A DNA stretch of 64,000 nucleotides from Jonesia denitrificans DSM 20603 (lineage in GTDB: Bacteria; Actinomycetota; Actinomycetes; Actinomycetales; Cellulomonadaceae). The DNA lies in NCBI RefSeq assembly GCF_000024065.1, contig NC_013174.1, forward strand, positions 248,001-312,000. Direction: 5' to 3'. Positions 17,526-26,237 of this stretch are shown in pieces (positions within the stretch are counted from its first letter, which is position 1; every line of letters starts with the position of its first letter). Below the pieces are notes generated by a model that ran no database searches, was not told the origin of the DNA, and saw only the letters and a program-made list of their open reading frames with translations. The position numbers were made by a program, and so were the translations under genes.

Positions 17526-18431
17526 ATGCCAGCAGGACACTCCAATCAAGAGGCACACCACGCCGCTCTCGAGGATCCACGCAGCCGGTTTTACTCAGCG
17601 AAGTTCCCCCAACAAGAACAAGACCAGCCTGCCACCACCGATGAGATGACACCTGCCCCCGACCATGGGGAGACAACCTACCGTGGTACCGGACGACTTG
17701 ACGGTCATGCAGCGCTGATTACCGGGGGTGACTCCGGCATCGGTCGTGCAGTTGCCATTGCCTACGCCCGTGAAGGTGCTGACGTTGCCATCATCTTCAC
17801 CCCCGAAGAAAAAGACGATGCAGAAGCAACCCGGCGCGCAGTTGTCGATGCGGGACGCACCTGTCTCCTGCTCGAAGGAGATGTGCGTGACGAGGAATTC
17901 TGTGCACGCAGTGTCGAAGAAACACGCAACACCCTCGGGAAACTCACGATCCTTGTGCTCAACGCCGGGTACCAAAAGGATCGCGAGGGAATTGATTCAC
18001 TCGAGACCGCAGAATTTCAGCGTGTTTTCGAAACAAACATTTACTCCATGTTCTGGATTGCGCGGGCAGCTGTCCCCCACATGCCACCAGGATCCTCCAT
18101 CATCTCCACCACATCGATCCAAGCATTCAATCCCTCACCCAACCTCATTGATTACGCGATGACAAAATCTGCACAGGTGGGATTCACCAAGGCACTTGCC
18201 CAAGAACTTGGCCCCAAGGGCATTCGGGTGAACGCGGTCGCTCCAGGGCCGATTTGGACGCCGCTGATCCCGGGTACCGAGTGGGACCTGACAGAGTTTG
18301 GAGCCGACACCCCACTAGGTCGTGCCGGTCAACCGGCCGAACTTGCCAGCGCCTACGTGTTCCTCGCAGAGAACAATGCGTCCTACATATCCGGGGCTAT
18401 CGTTCCGGTCACGGGAGGCAAAGGACTGTAG
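17526..18431 (+). CDS. SDR-family oxidoreductase (YghA/YdaD-like)
   Basis: This 301-residue NAD(P)-dependent short-chain dehydrogenase has a 55-residue polar N-terminal extension (PRSRFYSAKFPQQEQ, GTGRLDGH) characteristic of the YghA/YdaD/YhxC subgroup, which is often induced by general stress. Visible motifs are the cofactor glycine loop TGGDSGIG (about residue 68), NAG (about 143), the catalytic Ser in SIISTTS and YAMTKS with the catalytic Tyr and Lys (about 212-216). ATG 17526 follows GGAAGG. TTG 17520 is possible but would leave the Shine-Dalgarno too close. The substrate is unknown. Confidence 0.92.
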   Translation: MPAGHSNQEAHHAALEDPRSRFYSAKFPQQEQDQPATTDEMTPAPDHGETTYRGTGRLDGHAALITGGDSGIGRAVAIAYAREGADVAIIFTPEEKDDAEATRRAVVDAGRTCLLLEGDVRDEEFCARSVEETRNTLGKLTILVLNAGYQKDREGIDSLETAEFQRVFETNIYSMFWIARAAVPHMPPGSSIISTTSIQAFNPSPNLIDYAMTKSAQVGFTKALAQELGPKGIRVNAVAPGPIWTPLIPGTEWDLTEFGADTPLGRAGQPAELASAYVFLAENNASYISGAIVPVTGGKGL

Positions 18432-18487
18432 TCACGCTATAGTCACAAGAAGATCGTTTTTATGTGACGAACCACAGGAGGGGCACC

Positions 18488-19024
18488 GTGAGCAACACAC
18501 CCGCGCACCAACTCAACGACACCAAAGACTGGACGTGGGTCACCACCACACGGTGCCCCGACTGCGGTTTCAACCCCAGCGACATCACCACAGACAACCT
18601 GCCCCACCACATCACCGGGTCAGTCACCACCTGGCCAACCCTCCTTCAGCGCCCCAATGCCGCACACCGCCCCAACGCGCACACCTGGTCCACCCTCGAA
18701 TACGCAGGACACCTCAACGACGTGTTCGACGTCATGGACACGCGACTCACCCTCATCCTCAGCACCGACCACCCCACCTTCCCCAACTGGGACCAAGACG
18801 AAGCCGCCACAACAGGCGCCTACCACCTCAACAACCCAGTGACCCTCGCATCGGCACTCACCACAAAAGCCGACCACGCAGCCACCCGATACGCCCAACT
18901 CAGCGCATCACAACACGCCCGCACCGGGCAGAGATCAGACGGAGCAGAATTCACCGCCACCACACTCGGGCTCTACCTCCTCCACGAACTCGTCCACCAC
19001 CACTGGGACGTCACCCGCTACTGA
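18488..19024 (+). CDS. DinB family protein
   Basis: This 178-residue four-helix-bundle protein of the DinB/YfiT superfamily uses three His to bind a metal ion. Candidates are the His in TWSTLEYAGHLNDVF (about residue 73) and those in LHELVHHHWD near the C-terminus. The N-terminal TRCPDCGF motif is typical of the actinobacterial subgroup, some members of which act with mycothiol or similar thiols (family knowledge; not shown here). The GTG start is set by AGGAGG at 18477-18482. Its stop overlaps the convergent lipoprotein gene by 7 bp. Confidence 0.85.
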   Translation: MSNTPAHQLNDTKDWTWVTTTRCPDCGFNPSDITTDNLPHHITGSVTTWPTLLQRPNAAHRPNAHTWSTLEYAGHLNDVFDVMDTRLTLILSTDHPTFPNWDQDEAATTGAYHLNNPVTLASALTTKADHAATRYAQLSASQHARTGQRSDGAEFTATTLGLYLLHELVHHHWDVTRY

Positions 19025-19467
19025 GCCGCCTCCACATCAGCCTTCAACTGCTCCAATAACGCAGCCACCCGATCCCGTTCCGCCTCCAACTGAGCCAACT
19101 CCTCAGGGGTCGCCTGCTGTGCAAGCTCCTCCAAACGGGCCTGAGCCTCCTCAACCGCGCCCCGCGCCGCATCAACCTGCTGCTGAGCATCGGCATGCCC
19201 CTGCTCCACCGCATCCAACGCTTTCGACACCGAATCCGCCGCCGCAGACGCATCCTTCGACGCCGCAGACGCCGCCTGTTGAACCTGATCACTCAACCCC
19301 TGAGCCTGCTCCCACAACCCCTCCGATTGGGAACGCACATCATCCACGTGCTCCGATGCTTGCTCGCGCAACCGATCCAACTCCGCGCTCGTTTCCGCGC
19401 ACCCAGCAAGCGCACCAGAAATCACCACTGCTGCCATGACACCCCACACCCCAACACGGTGAGACAT
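19018..19467 (-). CDS. Coiled-coil lipoprotein of unknown function
   Basis: This 149-residue exported lipoprotein has the signal peptide MSHRVGVWGVMAAVVI and lipobox LAGC (Cys about residue 23). The rest is almost entirely Ala/Glu/Gln/Asp with heptad-like spacing (LDRLREQASEHVDDV, VQQAASAASKDASAAADS, EEAQARLEELAQQATPEEL), so a long helical coiled coil is expected on the outer face of the membrane. The ATG at 19467 is preceded by GAGGAGGGG; longer in-frame extensions have no such site. It may bridge membrane and cell wall, but nothing here identifies a partner. Confidence 0.82.
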   Translation of the reverse strand: MSHRVGVWGVMAAVVISGALAGCAETSAELDRLREQASEHVDDVRSQSEGLWEQAQGLSDQVQQAASAASKDASAAADSVSKALDAVEQGHADAQQQVDAARGAVEEAQARLEELAQQATPEELAQLEAERDRVAALLEQLKADVEAAQ

Positions 19468-19633
19468 AACCCCTCCTCGATCGTGTGCCGCTTTCTCACA
19501 CCCATCATCCCCCACGGAACTGAAGAGACACTGGCAACTGCCAGAAAAACATGAGACACCACTCGCCAACTAGTGAGAACAGACTTACCGTGTAACTCAT
19601 CGGATGCGCACAACCGCAGGTGCAGGAGGCGAC

Positions 19634-21208
19634 ATGACACACCATCACGGCCACAAACGAGAACAATGGTCTGGACAAGCCGGATTTATCCTCGCCGCAA
19701 TTGGCTCCGCCGTCGGGTTAGGAAACATTTGGCGGTTTCCCGGAGTCGCCTACGAAAACGGGGGAGGCGCCTTCCTCCTGCCCTACCTCATCGCGCTCAT
19801 CACCGCAGGCATCCCCATCCTCTTTGTCGACTACGCGCTCGGACACCGATACAAAGGAACCCCACCCGCAGTCTTCCGCCGCATCCGCCGCAAAGCAGAA
19901 CTCCTCGGCTGGTTCCAAGTCGCCATCTGCTTTGTCATCATCCTGTACTACTCCGTGATCATCGCGTGGGCAGCCTCCTACGCCGTGTTCTCACTCAACA
20001 CAGCATGGGGAGACGACGCAGCAGGATTCTTCGTGGGAGAGTTCATCCAACTCCCCGACAACCCCACCCTCAACATTGACATCGTGTGGAACGTCGCCCT
20101 CCCGCTCATCGCCGTGTGGGTTGTCGCCCTCGTCATCCTTGCACTTGGAGTACAACGAGGGTTAGAAAAAGCCAACCTCGTCTTCATTCCCCTCCTCGGA
20201 ATCCTCTTCCTCGCCCTCGTGATCCGATCCTTGTTCCTGGACGGCGCCATTGACGGCCTCAACGCCTTCTTCACCCCCAACTGGTCGGCGCTCGCCGACC
20301 CAGGTGTTTGGCTGGCCGCGTACGCGCAGATCTTCTTCTCCCTGTCCATCGCGTTCGGGATCATGATCACCTACTCGTCCTACCTCAAACGACGCTCCAA
20401 CCTCACCGGCACCGGACTGGTCGTCGCATTCTCCAACTCATCCTTTGAACTACTCGCCGGAATTGGGGTGTTCTCCACCCTCGGTTTCATGGCCCAAGCC
20501 CAAGGTGTGACCATCGCCGAACTCGATGGCATCACCGGGGTGCTCCTCTCCTTTGTCACCTTCCCCACCATCGTCGCCTCAATGCCAGGCGGACCACTGT
20601 TCGGGTTCCTCTTCTTTGCATCCCTCACCGTGGCAGGGCTCACCTCCCTGCTCTCACTCCTCCAGGTGGTGTCCGGAGCGCTCCAAGACAAATTCGGTGT
20701 CACCGCACGTCAAGCAGCGATCCGCCTTGGGCTTGTTGCTGCCGTGTTGTCCGTGCTGTTCTTCGCCCGCTCTGATGGGCTCCACACCCTCGACGTTGTG
20801 GACAAATGGGCCAACGAAGTCGGCATCGTGGGATCCGCGATCATCATGCTCGTGCTCCTGCTGAGCACCCGCCAACTCACCAACCTCACCCACCACATCA
20901 ACGCTCACTCCAGCTTCACAGTGGGTGCGATCTGGCGGGCCCTTGTCGGCGTTGTCGTCCCCATCGTGTTGGTGTGGATGTTTATTTCCGGGGTGATCGG
21001 AGTGATCCGCGAACCCTACGAAGGCTACCCCATCTGGTACAACACCCTGTTTGGATGGGGAGCGGTCATCCTCATGGTTGTCGCAGCTGCGATCGTCACA
21101 GCCCTGCGATGGCGCAAACCAGTCGACGACTTCACCCCCGAACCAGCCCTGCCCGGTGAGCGCATCGAAGCCACACCGGTTGGACGCCACCAGCAAGGAG
21201 ACCACTGA
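19634..21208 (+). CDS. metP: Neurotransmitter:sodium symporter family transporter, MetP-like
   Basis: This 524-residue membrane protein of the NSS family takes up an amino acid with sodium. The N-terminal NSS signature is clear (GSAVGLGNIWRFPGVAYENG near residue 25) and about 12 hydrophobic helices follow. ATG 19634 has AGGAGG six bases upstream; ATG 19604 does not. The very next gene encodes a MetS-type small subunit that starts inside its stop codon. In Corynebacterium glutamicum MetP-MetS imports methionine and alanine, which is the basis for the name. Substrate assignment for this copy is inference. Confidence 0.9.
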   Translation: MTHHHGHKREQWSGQAGFILAAIGSAVGLGNIWRFPGVAYENGGGAFLLPYLIALITAGIPILFVDYALGHRYKGTPPAVFRRIRRKAELLGWFQVAICFVIILYYSVIIAWAASYAVFSLNTAWGDDAAGFFVGEFIQLPDNPTLNIDIVWNVALPLIAVWVVALVILALGVQRGLEKANLVFIPLLGILFLALVIRSLFLDGAIDGLNAFFTPNWSALADPGVWLAAYAQIFFSLSIAFGIMITYSSYLKRRSNLTGTGLVVAFSNSSFELLAGIGVFSTLGFMAQAQGVTIAELDGITGVLLSFVTFPTIVASMPGGPLFGFLFFASLTVAGLTSLLSLLQVVSGALQDKFGVTARQAAIRLGLVAAVLSVLFFARSDGLHTLDVVDKWANEVGIVGSAIIMLVLLLSTRQLTNLTHHINAHSSFTVGAIWRALVGVVVPIVLVWMFISGVIGVIREPYEGYPIWYNTLFGWGAVILMVVAAAIVTALRWRKPVDDFTPEPALPGERIEATPVGRHQQGDH

Positions 21209-21378
21209 TGAACACCTGGGCTATCGTCCTCATGCTTGTGTCATTCCTCGTCATCTGGGGTGGCCTCATCGCCTCCATCATCCACCTCAAAGCAGCGCCC
21301 CTCCCCGACGGAGAACACCGTCCCGGCGACGAAGACAGCTACCCACACGGGCCGTTCATCGCACCCCGCGACCTCTAA
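21208..21378 (+). CDS. metS: MetS-like small subunit of an NSS methionine/alanine importer
   Basis: This 56-residue protein starts MNTWAIVLMLVSFLVIWGGL, has one transmembrane helix and ends in a Pro/Asp-rich cytosolic tail (DEDSYPHGPFIAPRDL). The ATG overlaps the stop of the transporter gene by one base (TGATG), which implies coupled translation. MetS-type small subunits next to NSS transporters have this size, topology and position. The gene is short enough to be missed by length-filtered gene calling. It is followed at once by a strong inverted repeat that should end the operon. Confidence 0.88.
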   Translation: MNTWAIVLMLVSFLVIWGGLIASIIHLKAAPLPDGEHRPGDEDSYPHGPFIAPRDL

Positions 21379-21400
21379 CAACACTGGCGCAACGACAACA

Positions 21401-21452
21401 CACGGTTCCCTCCGGTCAACGACCTACACCCCGTTCACCGGAGGGAACCGTG
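21401..21452. terminator. Perfect 16-bp inverted repeat between convergent metS and MazG-like genes
   Basis: Arms 21401-21416 and 21437-21452 are exactly complementary (16 bp) around a 20-nt loop. The right arm forms the last codons of the minus-strand MazG-like gene, so the element serves both directions. No T-run follows, but the length and position support a bidirectional terminator or transcript-end stabiliser. Confidence 0.7.
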
Positions 21453-21819
21453 TCTCATTACGAGCCAACTTCTCCCACGCTGCATCCGCAAGGTCCACAT
21501 CAAGCACATCAGCAAGTCGAACAAGATAAAGAAACACATCAGCGAGTTCATCACGAATCCGCTGTGCCCCATCACCCGAACCCAACTCAACGGCCACCGC
21601 CCCCTCACGGGTCCACTGCATCAACTCCGCGACCTCACCCACCTCACCCACCAACGCGAGCAGCAAGGACTTGGGGTCATGGAACTGACCCCAATTGCGG
21701 CGTGCCGCAAAATCACTGACCGCATCGGTCAAAGCAGACACACTGTCGAGGCGGTCAGCAGGCGGACACGGGACAGCAGATGCGGTGTGCAGCACCTCTG
21801 GGGACTCCGGTTGATCCAT
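21424..21819 (-). CDS. MazG-like nucleotide pyrophosphohydrolase
   Basis: This 131-residue cytosolic all-alpha NTP pyrophosphatase resembles the RS21-C6/MazG-like dCTP pyrophosphatases and would cleave non-canonical nucleoside triphosphates. Metal-binding motifs are the EVGEVAELMQW segment (EExxE type, about residue 56-66) and DELADVFLYLVRLAD (ExxD type, about 88-102). Start choice is uncertain: ATG 21819 is used, while GTG 21852 would add 11 residues, and neither has a strong ribosome-binding site. The 3' end forms half of a terminator-like inverted repeat. Confidence 0.87.
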   Translation of the reverse strand: MDQPESPEVLHTASAVPCPPADRLDSVSALTDAVSDFAARRNWGQFHDPKSLLLALVGEVGEVAELMQWTREGAVAVELGSGDGAQRIRDELADVFLYLVRLADVLDVDLADAAWEKLARNETRFPPVNGV

Positions 21820-21913
21820 CACACCAGAGTGCCACACCAATGTGCGGGGCACCGAAACTCACCATTCGCACACCCGGGACACCCCTCGCCGTATCACGTG
21901 GCACACTGACAGC

Positions 21914-23047
21914 ATGCCGAGTGACCCACACCCAACCGCCTCATCACCAACTTCACCGGGACCCGACACCAGTCTCCAGCCGCAACCCCCCACGCCGCAG
22001 CAGCGACGCCGGTGGCGGCGGTACCTCGCGGACGAACAAGCTGAGGGTGCGGTTTACCGGGAACTCGCGCAACGCAAAGACGGGGAAGAACGGGCCATTC
22101 TCCTCGGCCTTGCCGATGCAGAAAAACGCCACGAACAACATTGGCGGAACCTCCTGGGTGACCACGCGGGAAAACCTCGGCGAGGCTCGTGGCGCAGCCG
22201 ACTCCTCGGGCAACTTGCCCGCAGATTCGGCGGTGTGTTTGTTCTTGCCCTTGCCCAACAAGCAGAAGCCCGCAGCACCTACGACCGGGACGATGATGCC
22301 CCAGCCCACATGGCCGCAGACGAACGCATCCACGGCGAAGTGGTCAGAGCATTGGCAACACGAGGACGCCAACGCCTCTCCGGAACCTTCCGTGCCGCCG
22401 TGTTCGGAGCAAATGACGGTCTGGTGTCCAACTTGGCGCTCATCTTAGGTGTGGGGGCATCTGGTGTCTCCCACTCCTACATACTCCTCGCTGGACTCAG
22501 TGGTCTACTTGCTGGGGCACTGTCCATGGGAGCTGGAGAGTTTGTGTCGGTTCGCTCCCAGCGCGAACTGCTGGACGCGGAAAACCCTTCCCCACATGCT
22601 CACCGCGCCATAGGAGACCTTGACGTCAACGCGAACGAACTCGCCTTGGTGTACCGTGCCCGGGGGATGAACGAAACCGATGCTCACGCCCATGCTGAGT
22701 TAGTCCTCTCAAACTACTCAGAGACAACGCGCCTTGCCGAGGATATTGACGCCGACAAACACGAAACACTAGGCACCGCGTGGGGTGCCGCAGGGTCATC
22801 GTTTGCGTTCTTCGCTTCCGGGGCGATCATCCCCCTGGTCCCTTACCTGTTCGGAATAGACGGGTACGCGGCGATGGCTGTCGCCGTGTCACTGACCGGG
22901 CTCGCGCTGTGTGCAACCGGCGCAGCGGTGGGGGTGCTGTCAGGTGCTTCCCCACTGAGGCGTGCTGCACGACAACTTGCCATCGGGCTTGGAGCCGCAC
23001 TAGCCACCTATGCTCTTGGGCTGATCTTCGGTGTGACAGTGGGCTAA
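21914..23047 (+). CDS. VIT1/CCC1-family iron/manganese transporter with ferritin-like N-terminus
   Basis: This 377-residue protein has a cytosolic N-terminal half (residues about 30-150) with ferritin/rubrerythrin-like helices (DEQAEGAVYRELAQ, LGLADAEKRHEQHW, ADERIHGEVVRAL), each with Glu/His typical of di-metal binding. The C-terminal half is a VIT1/CCC1 membrane domain starting at FRAAVFGANDGLVSNLALILG and containing SMGAGEFVSVRSQ. VIT proteins export or compartmentalise Fe(II)/Mn(II). The fused ferritin-like part probably delivers or senses the metal (inference from MbfA-type proteins). The start is ATG 21914; upstream codons look like shadow sequence. There is no clear ribosome-binding site, so the mRNA may be leaderless. 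Confidence 0.9.
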   Translation: MPSDPHPTASSPTSPGPDTSLQPQPPTPQQRRRWRRYLADEQAEGAVYRELAQRKDGEERAILLGLADAEKRHEQHWRNLLGDHAGKPRRGSWRSRLLGQLARRFGGVFVLALAQQAEARSTYDRDDDAPAHMAADERIHGEVVRALATRGRQRLSGTFRAAVFGANDGLVSNLALILGVGASGVSHSYILLAGLSGLLAGALSMGAGEFVSVRSQRELLDAENPSPHAHRAIGDLDVNANELALVYRARGMNETDAHAHAELVLSNYSETTRLAEDIDADKHETLGTAWGAAGSSFAFFASGAIIPLVPYLFGIDGYAAMAVAVSLTGLALCATGAAVGVLSGASPLRRAARQLAIGLGAALATYALGLIFGVTVG

Positions 23048-23066
23048 CCACCACCGTGAACAACAA

Positions 23067-23098
23067 CGGGCGCACAGGCTGTGATGCCTGTGCGCCCG
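23067..23098. terminator. Strong stem-loop after the VIT-family gene
   Basis: A perfect 13-bp GC-rich stem (23067-23079 with 23086-23098) encloses a 6-nt loop. It lies 20 bp after the VIT gene stop and 18 bp before the end of the convergent DivIVA-like gene. It probably terminates both. Confidence 0.75.
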
Positions 23099-23116
23099 TC
23101 AAAGGCGAAGGGTCAA

Positions 23117-24040
23117 TCAGTAGGTTTGCAAAATGATCTGGCCGTCTTCCCCCATAAGGACACCAGTCACTGTCACCGTTCCATGCGGGGTCGCAGCTTT
23201 AATCGTCAGATCATGGGTAAGGCGGTGTGGAGCGTTCTGAGCGATCTCAGCGCGAGCGTGCATCGCCCGGCCAATATCATGCGCCAACTCGGCGCCACTG
23301 AGGCCACGCGGGCCAGCGAACGGTGCCTGCGGTGCAGCAGGAAGTTCACCGGTCATGGGGGCAAGCTGAGGTACCTGCACGGTGTGTGAGGGTGCAGTGG
23401 ATGCCACCGCAGGGGATTGCGCCGACGACGGAGACGGCGGGGTGTGATGACGCACGGGTTCCGCATTCACTGGCACGGGGCTTGCTGGTGCGGCGGTGTG
23501 GGAAGGAATGGCGGGGGCAGGGCTGCCAGTCAACGTCGCCAAGTCAGCTGGCATGACATCGGTGTCGATGACAGCGGGCGAGGAAGGGGACAACGGGATG
23601 TCGTTGCGCAACCGTTGGGGAATGTGGTGAATGGTTGCCGAAGTGGGGCGAGCGCTTGCCCCTTGAGTGGCGTGTGGTTGGTTCAACGATGTGTGTGGGG
23701 TGAGCTGCTTGACCCGGTTGATGCGTGTCAACGCCGGGCGCTGCTCAGGTGCAGGGGATGCCATGTTGCCCTCGTAGTATCGCAATGTCGCTTCTGCTTC
23801 TTGACGTACCGCATCGACTGCACTCATGGCATACCCTTGGTGGCCACGGGCAGGCCGGAACGTAATGTTGAGGACTTCGTCGGCGGTGTAGCCGTCGGGG
23901 TGGAGCCGACCAGTGTGTTCATAGTGGCGAAGGGTGCCAATGAGTCGGTTCATGAAGGCATCGACTTGTTCGATGTCGATGGCATGACGCAGCGAAAGGT
24001 TGAAGAACCGCGCGTGTGACGCCTCCTGTGAAGTCAACAT
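23117..24040 (-). CDS. DivIVA-domain-like protein with Pro/Ala-rich middle
   Basis: I do not recognise this 307-residue protein with certainty. Two N-terminal segments resemble the short DivIVA (DivI1A) repeat: ARFFNLSLRHAIDIEQVDAF at residues 10-29 and ITFRPARGHQGYAMSAVDAV at about 59-78. Both have the F...R..GY...VD.F/V pattern seen in polar-growth and cell-division scaffold proteins. The central 120 residues are rich in Pro, Ala, Ser and Thr and probably disordered. The last 60 residues form a compact domain (AELAHDIGRAMHARAEIAQN, then VTVTGVLMGEDGQIILQTY). There is no signal peptide. It may be a small coiled-coil or septum-associated factor (inference). Confidence 0.6.
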   Translation of the reverse strand: MLTSQEASHARFFNLSLRHAIDIEQVDAFMNRLIGTLRHYEHTGRLHPDGYTADEVLNITFRPARGHQGYAMSAVDAVRQEAEATLRYYEGNMASPAPEQRPALTRINRVKQLTPHTSLNQPHATQGASARPTSATIHHIPQRLRNDIPLSPSSPAVIDTDVMPADLATLTGSPAPAIPSHTAAPASPVPVNAEPVRHHTPPSPSSAQSPAVASTAPSHTVQVPQLAPMTGELPAAPQAPFAGPRGLSGAELAHDIGRAMHARAEIAQNAPHRLTHDLTIKAATPHGTVTVTGVLMGEDGQIILQTY

Positions 24041-24114
24041 GCTGTCAGCGTATGGCTGGGGACCATGGTTTCCCTATGGGGAGGTTTCCCCGTTCGGCAC
24101 GGTGGGCGCGGAAC

Positions 24115-25461
24115 TTAAGGGGCGGGTGCGCTGTTTTTTCCAGCTTCTGCGTCAGGACCGCCATCCAGCTGTGTGGTGTTGATCTCCTCAAGGAGGTCGT
24201 CTTCGGTGAGTTCGTCAATGATCCGCTCTGGGGCCATGGTGCGCGTGCGAATGGTGGAGAGGGCTGCGATGGCGACCACCACGGACAGGGCTGCCGATGC
24301 GATGACCACGGTGAAACCGGCATGGGCGTCGCCAGCGTCGATGCGCGCACCGGCCAGTGACGAACCGGCGGCTACCCCGACCCCCAGTGCCGTAGACACC
24401 CAGGTGAGTCCCTCGGTGAGTTGCCGCGGCGTGACCACAAGCCGAACCATGTTGTTGACGTTGATGAGGGTGGGAGAAATGGTCAGCCCGGTCACGAACA
24501 TGATGGCGGCGAGTGCCCACACAGTGGTGGCGAAGAAGAACATGGTGGCACCGATGGCTAACCCGATGATGCCAATGAGGAAACGTAACCAGACAGGGGA
24601 GGCCCATTGCCGGGCGCCGTAGGCGAGCCCTGAGATGCAGGACCCCAGCGCAAAGATCCCAAGGATGATCCCGGCGAGCGCTTTGTCTCCTTGTTCTTCT
24701 GCAAATGCGAGGGTGGCGACGTCAGTAGCACCGAAGAGTCCTCCTACCCCAATGAACACACCGATGAGGGCGAGCATCGCAGGGTTGGTGAGGACCGAGG
24801 TGGCCGGGCTGGTGGGGTCGGGGGCGAGGACGGGCGGTTCAGTGGCGCGTTGGCTGAGGAACCAGAGCCCACCGGTCAGGACGAGAACGATGGGAACAAG
24901 GAGACCGGCGTAGTAGCTGACACCGGTGGCAAGGAAGGTCGCGATGATGGGGCCGATGACGAAGATCATTTCGTCGATCGCTGCTTCCAAGGAGTAAGCG
25001 GTGTGTAGTTCGCGGGGGTTGGTGATGAGGTGGGTCCAGCGTGCCCGAACCATGGCGCCTACTGACCCGATGCTCATCCCTGTGGTGATGGCGAAGAGGA
25101 ACGCTAAGGCAATGGGGGCGCCTATGACTGTGGTGGCCACCAGGAGGGTGAGTGAGGTTGCTGTGGCGATCACGGCGGGCCGCATGACACGTGCTTGCCC
25201 GTGTGCATCAACGAGGCGGGCTAGCTGGGGGGAGCAGATCGCTTGGGCGATGATGTACGCCGCAGAGACTTGTCCGCCGAGGGCGTAGGAGTTGTGGGCG
25301 GCTTTGATCATGAGGACGATGCCGATTCCGACCATAGACATGGGTGAACGGGCGAGTGCTCCGGCGAGGGAGAAGCGTGCTGCTCCGGGGTGGGAAAGCA
25401 CGGTGGCGTAGGGGTTGCGTGAGGTACGGGTGGCCTCAGGCTGGGAGGGTGGGTGTGTCAC
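24115..25461 (-). CDS. MFS transporter
   Basis: This 448-residue polytopic membrane protein has about 12 hydrophobic segments and a short polar N-terminus (MTHPPSQPEATRTSRNPYAT). The loop between the early helices (SPQLARLVDAHGQARVMRP) is the usual MFS loop 2-3 region with Asp and Arg. The C-terminal 35 residues are acidic and cytosolic. Similar actinobacterial proteins are annotated only as MFS exporters, so the substrate is unknown. The start is GTG 25461, and upstream AAGAAG is a weak ribosome-binding site. It is divergent from the GNAT gene with only about 90 bp between them. Confidence 0.88.
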   Translation of the reverse strand: MTHPPSQPEATRTSRNPYATVLSHPGAARFSLAGALARSPMSMVGIGIVLMIKAAHNSYALGGQVSAAYIIAQAICSPQLARLVDAHGQARVMRPAVIATATSLTLLVATTVIGAPIALAFLFAITTGMSIGSVGAMVRARWTHLITNPRELHTAYSLEAAIDEMIFVIGPIIATFLATGVSYYAGLLVPIVLVLTGGLWFLSQRATEPPVLAPDPTSPATSVLTNPAMLALIGVFIGVGGLFGATDVATLAFAEEQGDKALAGIILGIFALGSCISGLAYGARQWASPVWLRFLIGIIGLAIGATMFFFATTVWALAAIMFVTGLTISPTLINVNNMVRLVVTPRQLTEGLTWVSTALGVGVAAGSSLAGARIDAGDAHAGFTVVIASAALSVVVAIAALSTIRTRTMAPERIIDELTEDDLLEEINTTQLDGGPDAEAGKNSAPAP

Positions 25462-25549
25462 CTTCTTAGTGTGCCACCGGCGGCGGTGGTGGGCTGTGTG
25501 ATCTGCGGCGGGGTGCGGTGGGTGTGGGGTGTTTGGCAGTATGGAGGGT

Positions 25550-25882
25550 ATGGCTGATGTGAGTGGTGACGTTGACGTTGTTCAGGTAGCTGAAATGAAC
25601 CGGTTTGAGGCGTGGATGCCGGATGGTTCAGTGGCTGGTTTTTTGGAGTACCGCCTGGAAGGGCAGGGCCTGTTTCAGAAGGTGTTGGTGATGCCGCACA
25701 CGGTGGTTAACCCGCAGTACGAAGGCCGGGGTGTGGGGTCTGCGTTGGTGCGGGAAGCATTGTCGTGGGCTCGTAAGATCGGGGCCCAGGTGGATCCGCA
25801 GTGTTCGTTTGTGGCGGCGTATTTGCGGCGGCATCCGGTGTATTCGGATGTGTGGGATGGTGCCGGTTCGGCCTCTGAGTAG
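25550..25882 (+). CDS. GNAT-fold N-acetyltransferase (COG2388/NATD1-like)
   Basis: This small acetyltransferase has 110 residues from ATG 25550; ATG 25541 or GTG 25529 would add 3 or 7 residues. The core shows FEAWMPDGSVAGFLEYR, then TVVNPQYEGRGVGSALVREALSWAR. The EGRGVGSALV segment is the acetyl-CoA pyrophosphate-binding loop (R/Q-x-x-G-x-G/A). It ends with CSFVAAYLRRHPVY, the hallmark of the short NATD1/YidJ-like group. The substrate is unknown. The Shine-Dalgarno region is ambiguous, so the exact start is uncertain. Confidence 0.85.
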   Translation: MADVSGDVDVVQVAEMNRFEAWMPDGSVAGFLEYRLEGQGLFQKVLVMPHTVVNPQYEGRGVGSALVREALSWARKIGAQVDPQCSFVAAYLRRHPVYSDVWDGAGSASE

Positions 25883-26192
25883 CCTGCGCGTGGGTTCCAG
25901 CAGCGTGGTTGGTGGGGACCATCAATGTGGTGGTCTGGACACCGTGTAAGCCGTACTGGTCAGGTCGGTTGTGTGCCCTGGTTTTGCGGGTGTGGTGCCG
26001 CTAGTTTTGGTTGTGGGCGGTGACGTCACTGGCTGAGAACCCACACCGCGGTTTGCGAGATCCGGCGGTGGTTGCACCGGCGTATGGGGCACTGGTGCGC
26101 AGGGGATACGAAGACCATGCAGATGCCAGTGTGATGTCGCCGCCCACCAGGTGTAGCAGGCCATGGGAGCGGCTTGCTGTGGCCGAAAATAG
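25883..26192. other. Intergenic stretch without a recognisable gene
   Basis: The roughly 310 bases between the GNAT stop and the pgm terminator contain short open frames on both strands, but none has a ribosome-binding site, codon bias or a protein family I recognise. The composition is G/T-rich on the plus strand. No tRNA, riboswitch or clear repeat is visible. Confidence 0.6.
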
Positions 26193-26224
26193 GGAAGGGC
26201 CCGTGCGTATGCACGGGCCCTTCC
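26193..26224 (-). terminator. Rho-independent terminator of pgm
   Basis: A perfect 14-bp stem (26193-26206 with 26211-26224) has a 4-nt loop and lies 13 bp after the pgm stop. On the minus strand the stem is followed by CTATTTTC, a T-rich tract. It may also act on read-through from the plus strand. Confidence 0.85.
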
Positions 26225-26237
26225 TTGCCTGTTGTGG

